Positions 8,048 to 16,791 of a stretch of 64,000 nucleotides of DNA are shown one piece after another. Positions within the stretch are counted from its first letter, which is position 1. Each line of letters begins with the position of its first letter. A program made the position numbers and the translations under genes. This DNA comes from Sphingomonas turrisvirgatae. Its GTDB lineage: Bacteria; Pseudomonadota; Alphaproteobacteria; Sphingomonadales; Sphingomonadaceae. Under the pieces are notes generated by a model. The model did no database searches, was not told the origin of the DNA, and saw only the letters and a program-made list of their open reading frames with translations. Where the stretch lies: positions 91,997 to 155,996 of the forward strand of contig NZ_MDDS01000086.1 in the NCBI RefSeq assembly GCF_001721295.1, given 5' to 3'.

Positions 8048-8688
8048 GCGGCTTTGCTTCGTTGGTCGCGCGCGAGTTGCGCCGCGCCTGGGCCGCCGGG
8101 GGCCTGACGCTGCCGATCGCCTTTTTCGTGCTGGTCGCGGTGCTTTTTCCGTTCGCGATCGGGCCGGAGCCCAAGCTGCTGGCCCGCATCGGGGGTGGGG
8201 TGATCTGGGCAGCCGCGCTCCTGGCCGCGTTGTTGCCGGTCGAGCGGCTGATTGCCCCCGACCTCGAGAGCGGGACGCTCGACCAGTTGGCGGTGCGCGG
8301 TTTCGGCGAAGCGACGGTCGCCGCCGCCAAGATCGTCGGCCACTGGCTGGGCTTTGCGCCCAGCCTGTTGCTGGCGACGGTGATCGCGAGCGCGCTGCTC
8401 GGCCTCTCGTTCGACCAGATGATGGCGGCGGGCGTGAGCCTGGCGGTCGGTACGCCGGGTCTTGCTGCATTGGGCGTCGCAACGGCGGCGCTGACGGCCG
8501 GGCTGCGCGGGGCCGGCGCGGTGGCGGGGCTGGTCATGCTGCCCCTTGCCGTTCCGCTGCTGATTTTCGGCGCAGGCGCAATGGGCAGCGATCCGAGCGC
8601 GCTGAAGCTGCTCGGTGCGGTCAGCTTGTTGCTGGTCGGGGGCTGTCCGTTCGTTGCCGGCGCGGCGATGCGGATGGGGCGCGGCTAG
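8044..8688 (+). CDS. ccmB: Haem exporter permease CcmB
   Basis: The 214-residue integral membrane protein has about six hydrophobic helices and CcmB-type sequence features, including an early ARELRRAW segment, PLERL-like VERLIAPDLESGTLDQL and repeated glycine-rich helices. It forms the membrane part of the CcmAB transporter in cytochrome c biogenesis. It is coupled to ccmA by a 4-bp ATGA overlap, and its 3' end overlaps the convergent methyltransferase gene by 4 bp. Confidence 0.95.
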   Translation: MSGFASLVARELRRAWAAGGLTLPIAFFVLVAVLFPFAIGPEPKLLARIGGGVIWAAALLAALLPVERLIAPDLESGTLDQLAVRGFGEATVAAAKIVGHWLGFAPSLLLATVIASALLGLSFDQMMAAGVSLAVGTPGLAALGVATAALTAGLRGAGAVAGLVMLPLAVPLLIFGAGAMGSDPSALKLLGAVSLLLVGGCPFVAGAAMRMGRG

Positions 8689-9554
8689 CGGCTCCAGCGC
8701 GCAAAGATCGCGGTCGGCAGCACCAGGCCGCGGGCTTCCTCGCGCACGCCCAGTTCGCCGCATTCGATGCGTCCGCCCAGATCGGCGAAGTGCTGGTTCA
8801 ACAGCTCGCCGATCGCCAGCGCCGACATGCGAATCGCATAGACGGTGAGGAACAGAAACCGCGAGTCGGCATCGAGCAACTGGCGGCAATCGGCAATCAG
8901 GCCGGGCAGATCGCGTTCGAGTTGCCAGACTTCGCCGGTCGGGCCGCGGCCATATTTGGGCGGATCGAGCAGGATGCCGTCATAGCGCCGGCCGCGCCGT
9001 ACCTCGCGCGCAACGAACTTGGCGGCGTCGTCCACGATCCAGCGAACCGGCTTGTCGGTCATGGCGGACAGCGCGGCATTGGATTTGGCCGCCTCGACCG
9101 ACTTCTTGGAAGCATCGACATGAACAAGGTTGCCGCCCGACGCCGCCATCGCCAACGTGCCGACGCCGGTATAGCCGAACAGGTTCATGATCGTCGGCGC
9201 TTCCACGCCGGCGACCTGCTCGCGCATCCACGACCAGACCGGCGCCATGTCGGGAAAGAAACCGAGATGGCGGAACGGCGTGGTCTGTGCGGTGAAGCGG
9301 ACTTGATCCCAGGCGAGCGGCCAGCCTTCGCGCGGCACGGGCTTGTCGAACACCCAGCGGCCACCGCCTTCGTCGTCTGGCGCAGGCGTGAACTCGCCAT
9401 GCGCGGCCCAGTCGTCGAGGGCCGGTGCCCACATCGCCTGTGGCTCCGGGCGGATGAAGCGATACGCGCCATAGCGTTCGAGCTTGCGGCCATGGCCTGA
9501 GTCGATGAGGCCGTAATCGGCCCAGGGTTCGCCGGTGAGGGTGATGAGGTCCAT
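8685..9554 (-). CDS. SAM-dependent methyltransferase (RlmI-like, COG1092)
   Basis: The 289-residue protein contains a class I Rossmann methyltransferase core: motif I in NLFGYTGVGTLAM, an acidic loop HVDASKKS, and the substrate motif DPPKYGRG, which in this family acts on bases in RNA. RlmI/RlmK relatives methylate 23S rRNA cytosine or guanine. The N-terminal part lacks a recognisable PUA domain and is about 100 residues shorter than RlmI, so the target is uncertain. It follows thrC on the minus strand by 9 bases and is probably co-transcribed. Confidence 0.88.
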   Translation of the reverse strand: MDLITLTGEPWADYGLIDSGHGRKLERYGAYRFIRPEPQAMWAPALDDWAAHGEFTPAPDDEGGGRWVFDKPVPREGWPLAWDQVRFTAQTTPFRHLGFFPDMAPVWSWMREQVAGVEAPTIMNLFGYTGVGTLAMAASGGNLVHVDASKKSVEAAKSNAALSAMTDKPVRWIVDDAAKFVAREVRRGRRYDGILLDPPKYGRGPTGEVWQLERDLPGLIADCRQLLDADSRFLFLTVYAIRMSALAIGELLNQHFADLGGRIECGELGVREEARGLVLPTAIFARWSR

Positions 9555-9563
9555 CGCGGCGCT

Positions 9564-10961
9564 TTAGCGCGGCTTGGCGCGTTCCGCGATATAGCCCGTG
9601 ACGGCATCGAACGTTGCCGGCAGCACGTCGTAGCGCTCCTCGCGGGCAAACAAGTCGCCGATGCGCGCCGGCAGGGTGGGGCGGATGCCGGTTGCGCGCT
9701 CGACCGGATCGCGGAACTTGGCGGGGTGCGCGGTGGCGAGGGTTACGATCGGCACCTCGGCTGCGATGTTCGCCCGGCGCGCTGCGGCCAGCCCAATCGC
9801 GGTGTGCGGGTCGAGCAACTCGGCGGCGCGGGAATTCGCCCACGCCATGGCCTGCGACATCTCGCCCGCGTCGATCCGATCGCTGGCGAACAAGCTGGCA
9901 GCGCCTTGCTGCTGCGCGTTGGTGAGGCGCATCGCTCTGCTCGCCTCGAACCCGCGCATCTGCTCGGCGAGTGCGGGCCCGTCCCGGCCGGCGAGGTCGA
10001 ACAACAGCCGTTCGAAATTCGAACTGACCTGAATGTCCATACTAGGGGCCGCCGTGGGGGTGACGGTGCCGGTCGAATAGTCGCCGGACGAAAGCGCGCG
10101 GTGGAGAATGTCGTTCACATTGGTCGCGACGACTAGCTTCGCGACCGGCAGACCCATGCGCGCCGCGACATAGCCGGCAAACACGTCGCCAAAATTGCCG
10201 GTTGGCACACTGAACGCGACCGCGCGGTGCGGCGCGCCCAGGCGGACGGCGGCGTAGAAATAATAGACCACCTGCGCCATCAGCCGCGCCCAGTTGATCG
10301 AGTTGACGGCGGTCACCTGAAAGCGGCCGGCGAAATCGGCGTCGTTGAACATCGCCTTCACCATCGCCTGCGCGTCGTCGAAGCTGCCTTCGATGGCGAT
10401 GTTGTGGACATTGGGCGCGAGCACGGTGGTCATCTGGCGCCGCTGGACGTCGCTTACCCGCTGGTGCGGGTGGAGCATGAAGATGTCGATGCCCTCACGG
10501 CCCGCTACCGCGTCGATTGCGGCCGAGCCGGTGTCGCCGCTGGTCGCGCCGACGATGGTGAGGTGCTGGTCGGTGCCCTTGAGGAACCGCTCGAACAGCA
10601 GGCCGAGCAGTTGAAGCGCGACGTCCTTGAACGCCAGCGTCGGTCCGTGGAACAGCTCGAGCAGGAAGTGGCGATGGTCGAGCTGGACGAGCGGGGTGAC
10701 CGCGTCGTGGCTGAAGCGGCCATAAGCTTGCGCGCACAGATCACGCAACTCGGCTTCGGACAGGCTGTCGGCGACGAACGGCGCCATGACGCGCACGGCG
10801 GTCTCGACATAGGACAGCCCGGCGAGACCTGCGATGTCGGCTTCGCTGAAGCGCGGCCATTCGACCGGGACATAGAGGCCGCCGTCTTTCGCCAGCCCGG
10901 CAAGGGTGACGTCACGGAAATCCAGTTCGGGCGCGGCCCCCCGCGTGCTCTGATAGCGCAT
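9564..10961 (-). CDS. thrC: Threonine synthase
   Basis: Start ATG 10961 yields MRYQSTRG, the conserved threonine-synthase N-terminus, and a 465-residue product. The PLP-binding lysine is K112 in LAFKDVALQ; the phosphate-binding SGDTGSAA segment follows. The enzyme converts O-phosphohomoserine to threonine. The gene lies 42 bases after SURF1 on the same strand, so it may be a distal member of the oxidase operon, an arrangement also seen in related genomes. Confidence 0.97.
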   Translation of the reverse strand: MRYQSTRGAAPELDFRDVTLAGLAKDGGLYVPVEWPRFSEADIAGLAGLSYVETAVRVMAPFVADSLSEAELRDLCAQAYGRFSHDAVTPLVQLDHRHFLLELFHGPTLAFKDVALQLLGLLFERFLKGTDQHLTIVGATSGDTGSAAIDAVAGREGIDIFMLHPHQRVSDVQRRQMTTVLAPNVHNIAIEGSFDDAQAMVKAMFNDADFAGRFQVTAVNSINWARLMAQVVYYFYAAVRLGAPHRAVAFSVPTGNFGDVFAGYVAARMGLPVAKLVVATNVNDILHRALSSGDYSTGTVTPTAAPSMDIQVSSNFERLLFDLAGRDGPALAEQMRGFEASRAMRLTNAQQQGAASLFASDRIDAGEMSQAMAWANSRAAELLDPHTAIGLAAARRANIAAEVPIVTLATAHPAKFRDPVERATGIRPTLPARIGDLFAREERYDVLPATFDAVTGYIAERAKPR

Positions 10962-11003
10962 GGGGCGCGGGTTAGCCGCGCGACGCCGCAGCGGCAAGAA
11001 AGT

Positions 11004-11678
11004 CTAGCTTTGCGGCGGCGTCGGATCGGGCGAGCTGGCCGGGGCGTCGCCTGGCGCGTGGCGCTTCTCGCGCCAACGCAGCGCCAGGATGTAGATGACC
11101 GCCGCGGCAGCTGCGAAGAGGAACCATTGCACGGCATAGGCAAGGTGATTGTTCGGCACGCTCGACGGATCGGGCCGGGCGCTGGCGGCAAGGCCGGGTG
11201 CAGGCTTTTCGGCGACGAGCATCAGCGGCCTGGGACCGCGTTTGCGCGCCAGGCTGGCCAGCAGCGGCGTCGAATCGGGGGCGTGGGTGATCGTGCCGGT
11301 GACTTCGCCGCCCTTCCATACCGGCGTTATGCCGGGCGTGCTGCCAACGCCCATGTCGAACCTGACCGTGAGCGCTTCGACGCCGGTGCGGCACTCGGCA
11401 ATATGCCGCCAGCCCTTCAGGCCGTTCTCGGCGCGGCCAGCCTGCTCGCTCCAGCCGACGACCGACAGGCACATTGCGGTCGCGCGGCGGAACAGATGCT
11501 CGTCGCCGACTGGCGGACGGGGAAAGGCCATGACCGGCAGCGTGCTGGCGCCGGCATAGCGGGCAATCGCCGCTTCCTTTTCGGCGCGGCGATCGAGCTG
11601 CCACACGCCAAGGCCGATCATCGCGGCGATGGCGAGTGCGACGACGATCGTCGGGATGACCGGGAGCTTCATGCGCAT
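11004..11678 (-). CDS. SURF1-family cytochrome c oxidase assembly protein
   Basis: The 224-residue product has the SURF1 topology: an N-terminal membrane helix (about 5-22) ending in the family hallmark GVWQLDRRAEKE, a soluble domain, and a second helix near the C-terminus preceded by NNHLAYAVQWFLFA. SURF1 proteins help insert haem a into subunit I of aa3 oxidase. Two adjacent ATGs (11678 and 11672) are possible starts; neither has a strong ribosome binding site. The gene follows ctaE after a GC-rich hairpin. Confidence 0.92.
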   Translation of the reverse strand: MRMKLPVIPTIVVALAIAAMIGLGVWQLDRRAEKEAAIARYAGASTLPVMAFPRPPVGDEHLFRRATAMCLSVVGWSEQAGRAENGLKGWRHIAECRTGVEALTVRFDMGVGSTPGITPVWKGGEVTGTITHAPDSTPLLASLARKRGPRPLMLVAEKPAPGLAASARPDPSSVPNNHLAYAVQWFLFAAAAAVIYILALRWREKRHAPGDAPASSPDPTPPQS

Positions 11679-11696
11679 GGCGTCTTCACAAACGAA

Positions 11697-11726
11697 GGGG
11701 GCGCGCCACGGTTGCGGCACGCCCCC
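11697..11726. other. GC-rich hairpin between ctaE and SURF1 (attenuator-like)
   Basis: GGGGGCGCGCC and GGCACGCCCCC form an 11-bp stem with one mismatch and an 8-base loop, flanked by AAG/CTT. On the minus strand it ends in CTTCGTTTGT, too poor in T for a firm terminator. It may lower expression of SURF1 and thrC relative to ctaE. Confidence 0.5.
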
Positions 11727-11756
11727 TTGATCGCCGAACGGGTCGGCTGCGTCACG

Positions 11757-12662
11757 TCAGCCGTGAACCGGCGCGCCCGCGCTGCCCCAGACATAGACGA
11801 CGACGAACAGGAACAGCCAGACGACGTCGACGAAGTGCCAGTACCAGGCAGCCGCCTCGAAGCCGAAATGCTGGCGCGGGGTGAAATCGCCCTGATAGGC
11901 GCGCAGGAGGCAGACCATCAGGAAGATGGTGCCGACGATCACGTGGAAGCCGTGGAAGCCGGTCGCCATGTAGAAGGCCGACGAATAGTTCGACTTGCCG
12001 AACACGAACGGGGCGTGTGCATATTCATAAGCCTGAATGCACGAGAAGATGAGGCCCAGGATGATGGTCAGCCACAGGCCCTTCTTGACCACGTCGTTCT
12101 CGCCGACGCCGATGGCGCCCCACAGGCCCTTCATCGCGCCACCGCGCTGATTGTGGATCAGGCCGTGATGCGCCCAGGTCACCGTGGTGCCCGACAGCAG
12201 CAGGATGAAGGTGTTGAGCAGCGGCAGTTCAAACGCGTTCAGCACTTCCATGCCCTTGGGCGGGAAGGTCGCGACGGCGTTCTGCACAACCTCGACGACG
12301 CTGGCGTGCTCGCCACTGACCTGCAGCGCGACCGGGAACAGCGCGAAATCGAACCACGCCCAGAACCAGCCGACGAAGAACATGACTTCCGACGCGATGA
12401 ACAGGATCATGCCATAGCGCAGGTGAAGCTGGACCACCGGCGTGTGGTCCCCGGCCTTCGCCTCACGCACCACCGCGACCCACCACGACGCCATGCAGAA
12501 CAGCGTCGCTGCGAGGCCCGACAGGAACACCCACATGCCGTGGTTCGCGTCCTTCATCCACATCAGGCCGCCGGTCGCGAGCCACAAGGCGGCAAGCGAG
12601 GTGAGCATCGGCCACGGGCTGGGCGGGAGAATGTGGAAATCGTGGTTCTTGGCGCCTGCCAT
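11757..12662 (-). CDS. ctaE: Cytochrome c oxidase subunit III
   Basis: ATG 12662 (MAGAKNHDFHILPPSPWP) is the conserved start of alphaproteobacterial CoxC and follows a GGACGG ribosome binding site; the open frame six codons longer is not conserved. The 301-residue product is a multi-helix membrane protein with family segments such as SEVMFFVGWFWAWF and a C-terminal AAWYWHFVDVVWLFLF stretch. Subunit III stabilises the proton-pumping aa3 oxidase. It sits 86 bases after ctaG. Confidence 0.97.
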   Translation of the reverse strand: MAGAKNHDFHILPPSPWPMLTSLAALWLATGGLMWMKDANHGMWVFLSGLAATLFCMASWWVAVVREAKAGDHTPVVQLHLRYGMILFIASEVMFFVGWFWAWFDFALFPVALQVSGEHASVVEVVQNAVATFPPKGMEVLNAFELPLLNTFILLLSGTTVTWAHHGLIHNQRGGAMKGLWGAIGVGENDVVKKGLWLTIILGLIFSCIQAYEYAHAPFVFGKSNYSSAFYMATGFHGFHVIVGTIFLMVCLLRAYQGDFTPRQHFGFEAAAWYWHFVDVVWLFLFVVVYVWGSAGAPVHG

Positions 12663-12748
12663 CGTCCGTCCCTGTCTCATGTTTAGGCGTTATTCCACGC
12701 CGCCTTAAGCGGTGGCGTGATGGTGCGCAATGGTGGTTGGACCGACGC

Positions 12749-13297
12749 TCAGCCGCCTTTGTTGGCAGGATCGGTCGGATAGAAGGTGTAGGAGAGCGTG
12801 ATCTTCTCGATATCCTTGGTATCGGGATCGGTCAGGATCTTGGGATCGACGAAGTAGATGACCGGCATGCGGATCGTCTCACCGGGCTTCAGCGTCTGCT
12901 CGGTGAAGCAGAAGCACTGGATCTTGCTGAAATATTTGCCGGCTACCTCTGGCGTCACATTATAGGTCGCAGTGCCCGTGATCGGCACAGTGCCGGTATT
13001 GGTCGCGGTGTAGAACGCCATGTCACGCGCGCCGATCGAGATCGTGTCGGACGCGACCTCCGGCTTGAACTGCCAGGTCAATTTCGGGCTGACATTGGCA
13101 TCGAACGCGACCGTTATCTTGCCGTCCACCGCGCCGGGCGCCGCATCTGCGCGCATCGTCGTGCCGCCAAAGCCGGTGACCTGACAGAACAGGCGATAGA
13201 GCGGCACGCTGGCAAAGGCGACACCGGTCATGGTGCAGACGCCGAGCACCGCGAGGAGGGCGGTACGCAGCTTGCGGTCGATCTTGAGGATGTTCAT
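12749..13297 (-). CDS. ctaG: Cytochrome c oxidase assembly protein CtaG (Cox11)
   Basis: The 182-residue protein has one N-terminal membrane helix (about 12-32), the conserved VPLYRLFCQVTGFGG segment (31-45) and the copper-binding CFCF motif at 128-131. Cox11 delivers copper to the CuB centre of subunit I from the periplasmic side. It starts 4 bases after the stop of the 48-residue small membrane protein and is thus tightly linked to ctaB. Confidence 0.97.
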   Translation of the reverse strand: MNILKIDRKLRTALLAVLGVCTMTGVAFASVPLYRLFCQVTGFGGTTMRADAAPGAVDGKITVAFDANVSPKLTWQFKPEVASDTISIGARDMAFYTATNTGTVPITGTATYNVTPEVAGKYFSKIQCFCFTEQTLKPGETIRMPVIYFVDPKILTDPDTKDIEKITLSYTFYPTDPANKGG

Positions 13298-13301
13298 CAG
13301 C

Positions 13302-13448
13302 TTACGTGGCCTTCAGCGGGATGCCCTGGCTGATCTTCACGATGCTGATCGCAAAGACCAGGATGACAAAGGCGAGCAGGAGCAGCGCCATGATGCGGGC
13401 GCGCGACTTCTGCCGCGCGCGGACGATCTTTTCTTCTTCGGGGGTCAT
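13302..13448 (-). CDS. Small single-helix membrane protein between ctaB and ctaG (CoxF-like)
   Basis: This 48-residue gene is below normal ORF cut-offs. It starts MTPEEEKIVRARQKSRARI, continues into one hydrophobic helix (about 20-38) and ends GIPLKAT. Its ATG overlaps the ctaB stop as ATGA and its stop is 4 bases before ctaG, so it is embedded in the coupled ctaB-ctaG block. Small proteins in this position are often labelled CoxF in alphaproteobacteria; a role in oxidase assembly or stability is inferred from position only. Confidence 0.85.
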   Translation of the reverse strand: MTPEEEKIVRARQKSRARIMALLLLAFVILVFAISIVKISQGIPLKAT

Positions 13449-14353
13449 GATGCAGCCAACCAGCGGTCGGCGGCAACGGCGCCGAACAGGATGAAGAGAT
13501 AGAGGATGGAATAGCCGAACAGCCGCTTTTCGGGCTTCATGGCGTCGTTATCGCTCGCCATTCGCATGGCGACTTGCAGCGCCAGGGCAGCGAAGAGCAG
13601 CGTGAGAACGCTTGCGGTGAGTCCATAGAGCGCGCCGGTCAGCCCGAGCGGCCATGGGGCCACCGCGGCGATCGCCATCGGTATGGTGTAGAGGCCGATC
13701 TGGATGCGCGTATTCTTCTCGCCCGCCACCACCGGCAGCATCGGCACGCCGGCGTTCGCGTAATCGGTCTTCACGAACAGCGCGAGCGCCCAGAAATGCG
13801 GCGGGGTCCACAGGAAGACCAGCATGAAGAGGAGGAAGGGCAGCAGCGCCACTTCCCCGGTTGCCGCCGCCCAGCCGATCAGCGGCGGGAATGCACCGGC
13901 AGCGCCGCCGATCACGATGTTCTGCGGCGTGCGGCGCTTGAGCCACACGGTGTAGATGAGGACGTAGAACAGGATCGAGACGAGCAGGATCGCGGCGGCG
14001 GTGTAGTTGACGGCAAGACCCATGAGGATCACCGACAGCGCGGCGACACCGACCCCGAAATGCAGCGCGGATTGCTTGTCCATTCGCCCGGCGGGAAGGG
14101 GGCGATTCGCCGTCCGCTTCATCTTGGCGTCCAGATCCGCCTCGTACCATTGGTTGAGCGTCGCCGCAGCGCCGGCACCGAGGGCAATGCACAGGATCGC
14201 CGTGAAGCCCAGGACGGGGTGGATCGGCACCGGCGCGGCGAGCATGCCGCACAGCCCGGTAAACACGACGAGCGTCATCACGCGCGGTTTGGTCAGCGCA
14301 AGGAAATCGCGCCAGTCGGCTGGCAGGATCAGGCTGTGATTGGCGACGGACAT
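13445..14353 (-). CDS. ctaB: Protohaem IX farnesyltransferase (haem O synthase)
   Basis: The 302-residue UbiA-family membrane protein has the prenyl-diphosphate-binding motif NQWYEADLDAKMKRTANRPLP beginning at residue 67, with its Asp residues intact. The enzyme farnesylates haem b to haem o, the precursor of haem a for the aa3 oxidase encoded around it. It is coupled downstream to the small membrane protein (ATGA) and lies 10 bases after the DUF1275 gene. Confidence 0.97.
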   Translation of the reverse strand: MSVANHSLILPADWRDFLALTKPRVMTLVVFTGLCGMLAAPVPIHPVLGFTAILCIALGAGAAATLNQWYEADLDAKMKRTANRPLPAGRMDKQSALHFGVGVAALSVILMGLAVNYTAAAILLVSILFYVLIYTVWLKRRTPQNIVIGGAAGAFPPLIGWAAATGEVALLPFLLFMLVFLWTPPHFWALALFVKTDYANAGVPMLPVVAGEKNTRIQIGLYTIPMAIAAVAPWPLGLTGALYGLTASVLTLLFAALALQVAMRMASDNDAMKPEKRLFGYSILYLFILFGAVAADRWLAAS

Positions 14354-14363
14354 TTGCGGTGGG

Positions 14364-15014
14364 CTATAGGCCCGGTTGGTGCGGGGGGGAAGGGTGCGTG
14401 GCCTCGCCGACGAAGGGCATGAGGACCAGCGCGAATATGGCGGCTGGCCACAGGGCGTTCAGACCGGACGATGCATGGCCGAGCGCGCCGACGATCCCAC
14501 CCGCGATCAGTCCGGACCACAACATGGCAAAGGGCAGCCAGGCCAGGGGCGGCCCGCCATTTAGCGCGTCGGCGATTCGCTGTCCGATCTTGACGAGCGC
14601 TCCAGTCATGTAGGTGAGGCCAAGCGCATCGCCGTCGTCAGCGAATATCGCGTTCTCGGCTCCCATTGCCGCAGCTGTGAGCGCCAATGAGGCCGGTATG
14701 GGGGCAAAACCGGCGCTGGCGGCTGCAGCGGCGAGCAACGCCGCGACCAGCAGGATGATTCGCTGGCGCCGCCCGCGACGGCGCCTGCCGAGCAAGGTTG
14801 CGCCGGCAACCCCCGTGACGAACGCAGCGACCAGCGTGACGACCAGGGCAACCGATTGTCCCGCCGCAAGCGTCACGCCCAATCGCGTCGAGTTTCCGCT
14901 CATGAAGGAAACGAAATAGCTGCCCGAAGCGAGGAAGGCGACGGCATCGACATATCCTGCCAGCGCGGCAAGCAGGATCGCCACGGTCTGTCGCTTTCGA
15001 TCGAGCCGGATCAT
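14364..15014 (-). CDS. DUF1275 (YoaK-type) membrane protein
   Basis: The 216-residue protein shows the YoaK features: LAGYVDAVAFL near the N-terminus, SFMSGNSTRLGV, and GLTYMTGALVKIGQRIAD in the second half, with about six membrane helices. The function of this family is not established. It sits inside the oxidase cluster, between a strong terminator after ctaD and ctaB, only 10 bases from ctaB, so it probably heads a separate transcript that includes ctaB-ctaG. This insertion is unusual. Confidence 0.9.
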   Translation of the reverse strand: MIRLDRKRQTVAILLAALAGYVDAVAFLASGSYFVSFMSGNSTRLGVTLAAGQSVALVVTLVAAFVTGVAGATLLGRRRRGRRQRIILLVAALLAAAAASAGFAPIPASLALTAAAMGAENAIFADDGDALGLTYMTGALVKIGQRIADALNGGPPLAWLPFAMLWSGLIAGGIVGALGHASSGLNALWPAAIFALVLMPFVGEATHPSPPHQPGL

Positions 15015-15059
15015 CTCCTGATCCTAGCGGCGCAGCGAGCGAAGCTGAACCACCAACGA

Positions 15060-15091
15060 AAACGCCCCGGAAGTTTCCTTCCGGGGCGTTT
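15060..15091 (-). terminator. Strong terminator after ctaD
   Basis: AACGCCCCGGAAG, loop TTTC, CTTCCGGGGCGTT is a perfect 13-bp stem (15061-15090, 14 with the flanking A-T pair). It starts 21 bases past the ctaD stop and is followed on the minus strand by TTTCGTTGG. It separates ctaCD from the DUF1275-ctaB block. Confidence 0.85.
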
Positions 15092-15111
15092 CGTAGTCAG
15101 CTTCGATGATC

Positions 15112-16791
15112 TCAGTGATGCTTGTCGTCGTCGATCACCGGGAGCGTTTCGAACTGGTGGAACGGCGGCGGGCTGGACAGCGTCCATTCCAGCGTCGTCG
15201 CGCCTTCGCCCCACGGATTGGCTTCGGCCTTCTTGCCCGCGATCAGCGACCAGATCACGTTGATGAAGAAGAAGACCATGCCGACGAGCATGATGGCATA
15301 ACCCCAGCTCGCGATCTCGTTGTAGTGGGCATAGGCGTCCGGATAGTCCGGATAGCGGCGCGGCATGCCCTGCAGGCCCAGGAAGTGCATCGGGAAGAAC
15401 AGGATGTTCACGCCGATGAAGAAGACCCAGAAATGCAGCTGGCCGAGCAGCTCGCTGTACATGCGCCCGAACATCTTCGGGAACCAGTAGTAGAAGCCCG
15501 CGAAGAGGCCGAACACGGCACCGAGCGAGAGCACGTAGTGGAAGTGCGCGACCACGTAATAGGTGTCGTGCATGTAATCGTCCACGCCGCCGTTCGCGAG
15601 CACCACGCCGGTGACGCCGCCCACGGTGAACATGAAGATGAAGCCGATCGCCCAGACCATCGGAGTCTTGAAGCTCATCGACCCGCCCCACATCGTGGCG
15701 ATCCACGAGAAGATCTTCACGCCCGTCGGCACCGCGATGATCATGGTCGCGGCGGTGAAGTACATCTTCACGTTCACGCTCATGCCGGTGGTGAACATGT
15801 GGTGCGCCCACACGACGAAGCCGACCACGCCGATCGCGACCATGGCGTAAGCCATGCCGAGATAGCCGAACACCGGCTTGCGGCTGAAGGTCGAGACGAT
15901 CTGGCTGATGATGCCGAAGCCCGGCAGGATCATGATGTACACTTCGGGATGGCCGAAGAACCAGAAGAGGTGCTGGTAGAGTACCGGATCGCCGCCGCCG
16001 GCCGGATCGTAGAAGGTCGTGCCGAAGTTGCGGTCGGTCAGCAGCATGGTGATCGCGGCCGCGAGGACCGGGAGCGCCAGCAGGAGGAGGAAGGCGGTGA
16101 TCAGCACCGACCACACGAACAGCGGCATCTTGTGCAGGGTCATGCCCGGCGCGCGCATGTTGAAGATGGTGGTGATGAAGTTGATCGCGCCCAGAATCGA
16201 CGAGGCGCCGGCGAGGTGAAGCGAGAGAATCGCCATGTCCACCGACGGCCCAGGCTCGCCATAGGTCGAGAGCGGGGCATAGACGGTCCAGCCGGTGCCC
16301 GCGCCGCCGCCGACGAACGGCGAAGCGAGGAGCAGGATGAACGCCGGCACGAGCAGCCAGAAGGACAGGTTGTTCATGCGCGGGAACGCCATGTCCGGCG
16401 CGCCGATCATGATCGGAACGAACCAGTTGCCGAAGCCGCCGATCATCGCCGGCATGACCATGAAGAACACCATGATCAGGCCGTGCGCCGTGATCAGCAC
16501 GTTCCAGAAGTGCAGCGATTCGTCGAACGACTGCTCGCCGCCGTGCAGCATCGAGGCCCAGGTGCCGAGATACTGGATGCCCGGCTGCGCCAGCTCGAGG
16601 CGCATCAGGCCCGAGATGCCGCCGCCGATGATCCCCGCGACAATTGCGAAGATCAGGTACAGCGTGCCGATGTCCTTGTGGTTGGTCGAGAGGAACCAGC
16701 GCGCGAAGAAGCCGGGCAGATGATCGGCATCATGGGCGTGGTCGTCATGGTGCGCCGTGAAGGCGTGCGCGTCGCGTGCAACGTCAGTCAT
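15112..16791 (-). CDS. ctaD: Cytochrome c oxidase subunit I
   Basis: The 559-residue product is the catalytic subunit of an aa3-type haem-copper oxidase with 12 membrane helices. The active-site segment GHPEVYIMILPGFG and the downstream AHHMFTTG copper/haem ligands are intact, as is the N-terminal haem a ligand region GLIMVFFMVMP. It reduces oxygen to water and pumps protons. Its ATG overlaps the ctaC stop by one base (TAATG). Confidence 0.98.
   Translation of the reverse strand: MTDVARDAHAFTAHHDDHAHDADHLPGFFARWFLSTNHKDIGTLYLIFAIVAGIIGGGISGLMRLELAQPGIQYLGTWASMLHGGEQSFDESLHFWNVLITAHGLIMVFFMVMPAMIGGFGNWFVPIMIGAPDMAFPRMNNLSFWLLVPAFILLLASPFVGGGAGTGWTVYAPLSTYGEPGPSVDMAILSLHLAGASSILGAINFITTIFNMRAPGMTLHKMPLFVWSVLITAFLLLLALPVLAAAITMLLTDRNFGTTFYDPAGGGDPVLYQHLFWFFGHPEVYIMILPGFGIISQIVSTFSRKPVFGYLGMAYAMVAIGVVGFVVWAHHMFTTGMSVNVKMYFTAATMIIAVPTGVKIFSWIATMWGGSMSFKTPMVWAIGFIFMFTVGGVTGVVLANGGVDDYMHDTYYVVAHFHYVLSLGAVFGLFAGFYYWFPKMFGRMYSELLGQLHFWVFFIGVNILFFPMHFLGLQGMPRRYPDYPDAYAHYNEIASWGYAIMLVGMVFFFINVIWSLIAGKKAEANPWGEGATTLEWTLSSPPPFHQFETLPVIDDDKHH

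Noticed and set aside
7968..9500. 510-codon open frame on the plus strand
   Set aside because: It runs across ccmA, ccmB and antisense to the methyltransferase gene in a wrong frame.
10227..12686. 819-codon open frame on the plus strand
   Set aside because: It is antisense to thrC, SURF1 and ctaE, whose family motifs are clear. Long stop-free shadows are expected at this GC content, and its Arg/Asp/His-rich product resembles no family.
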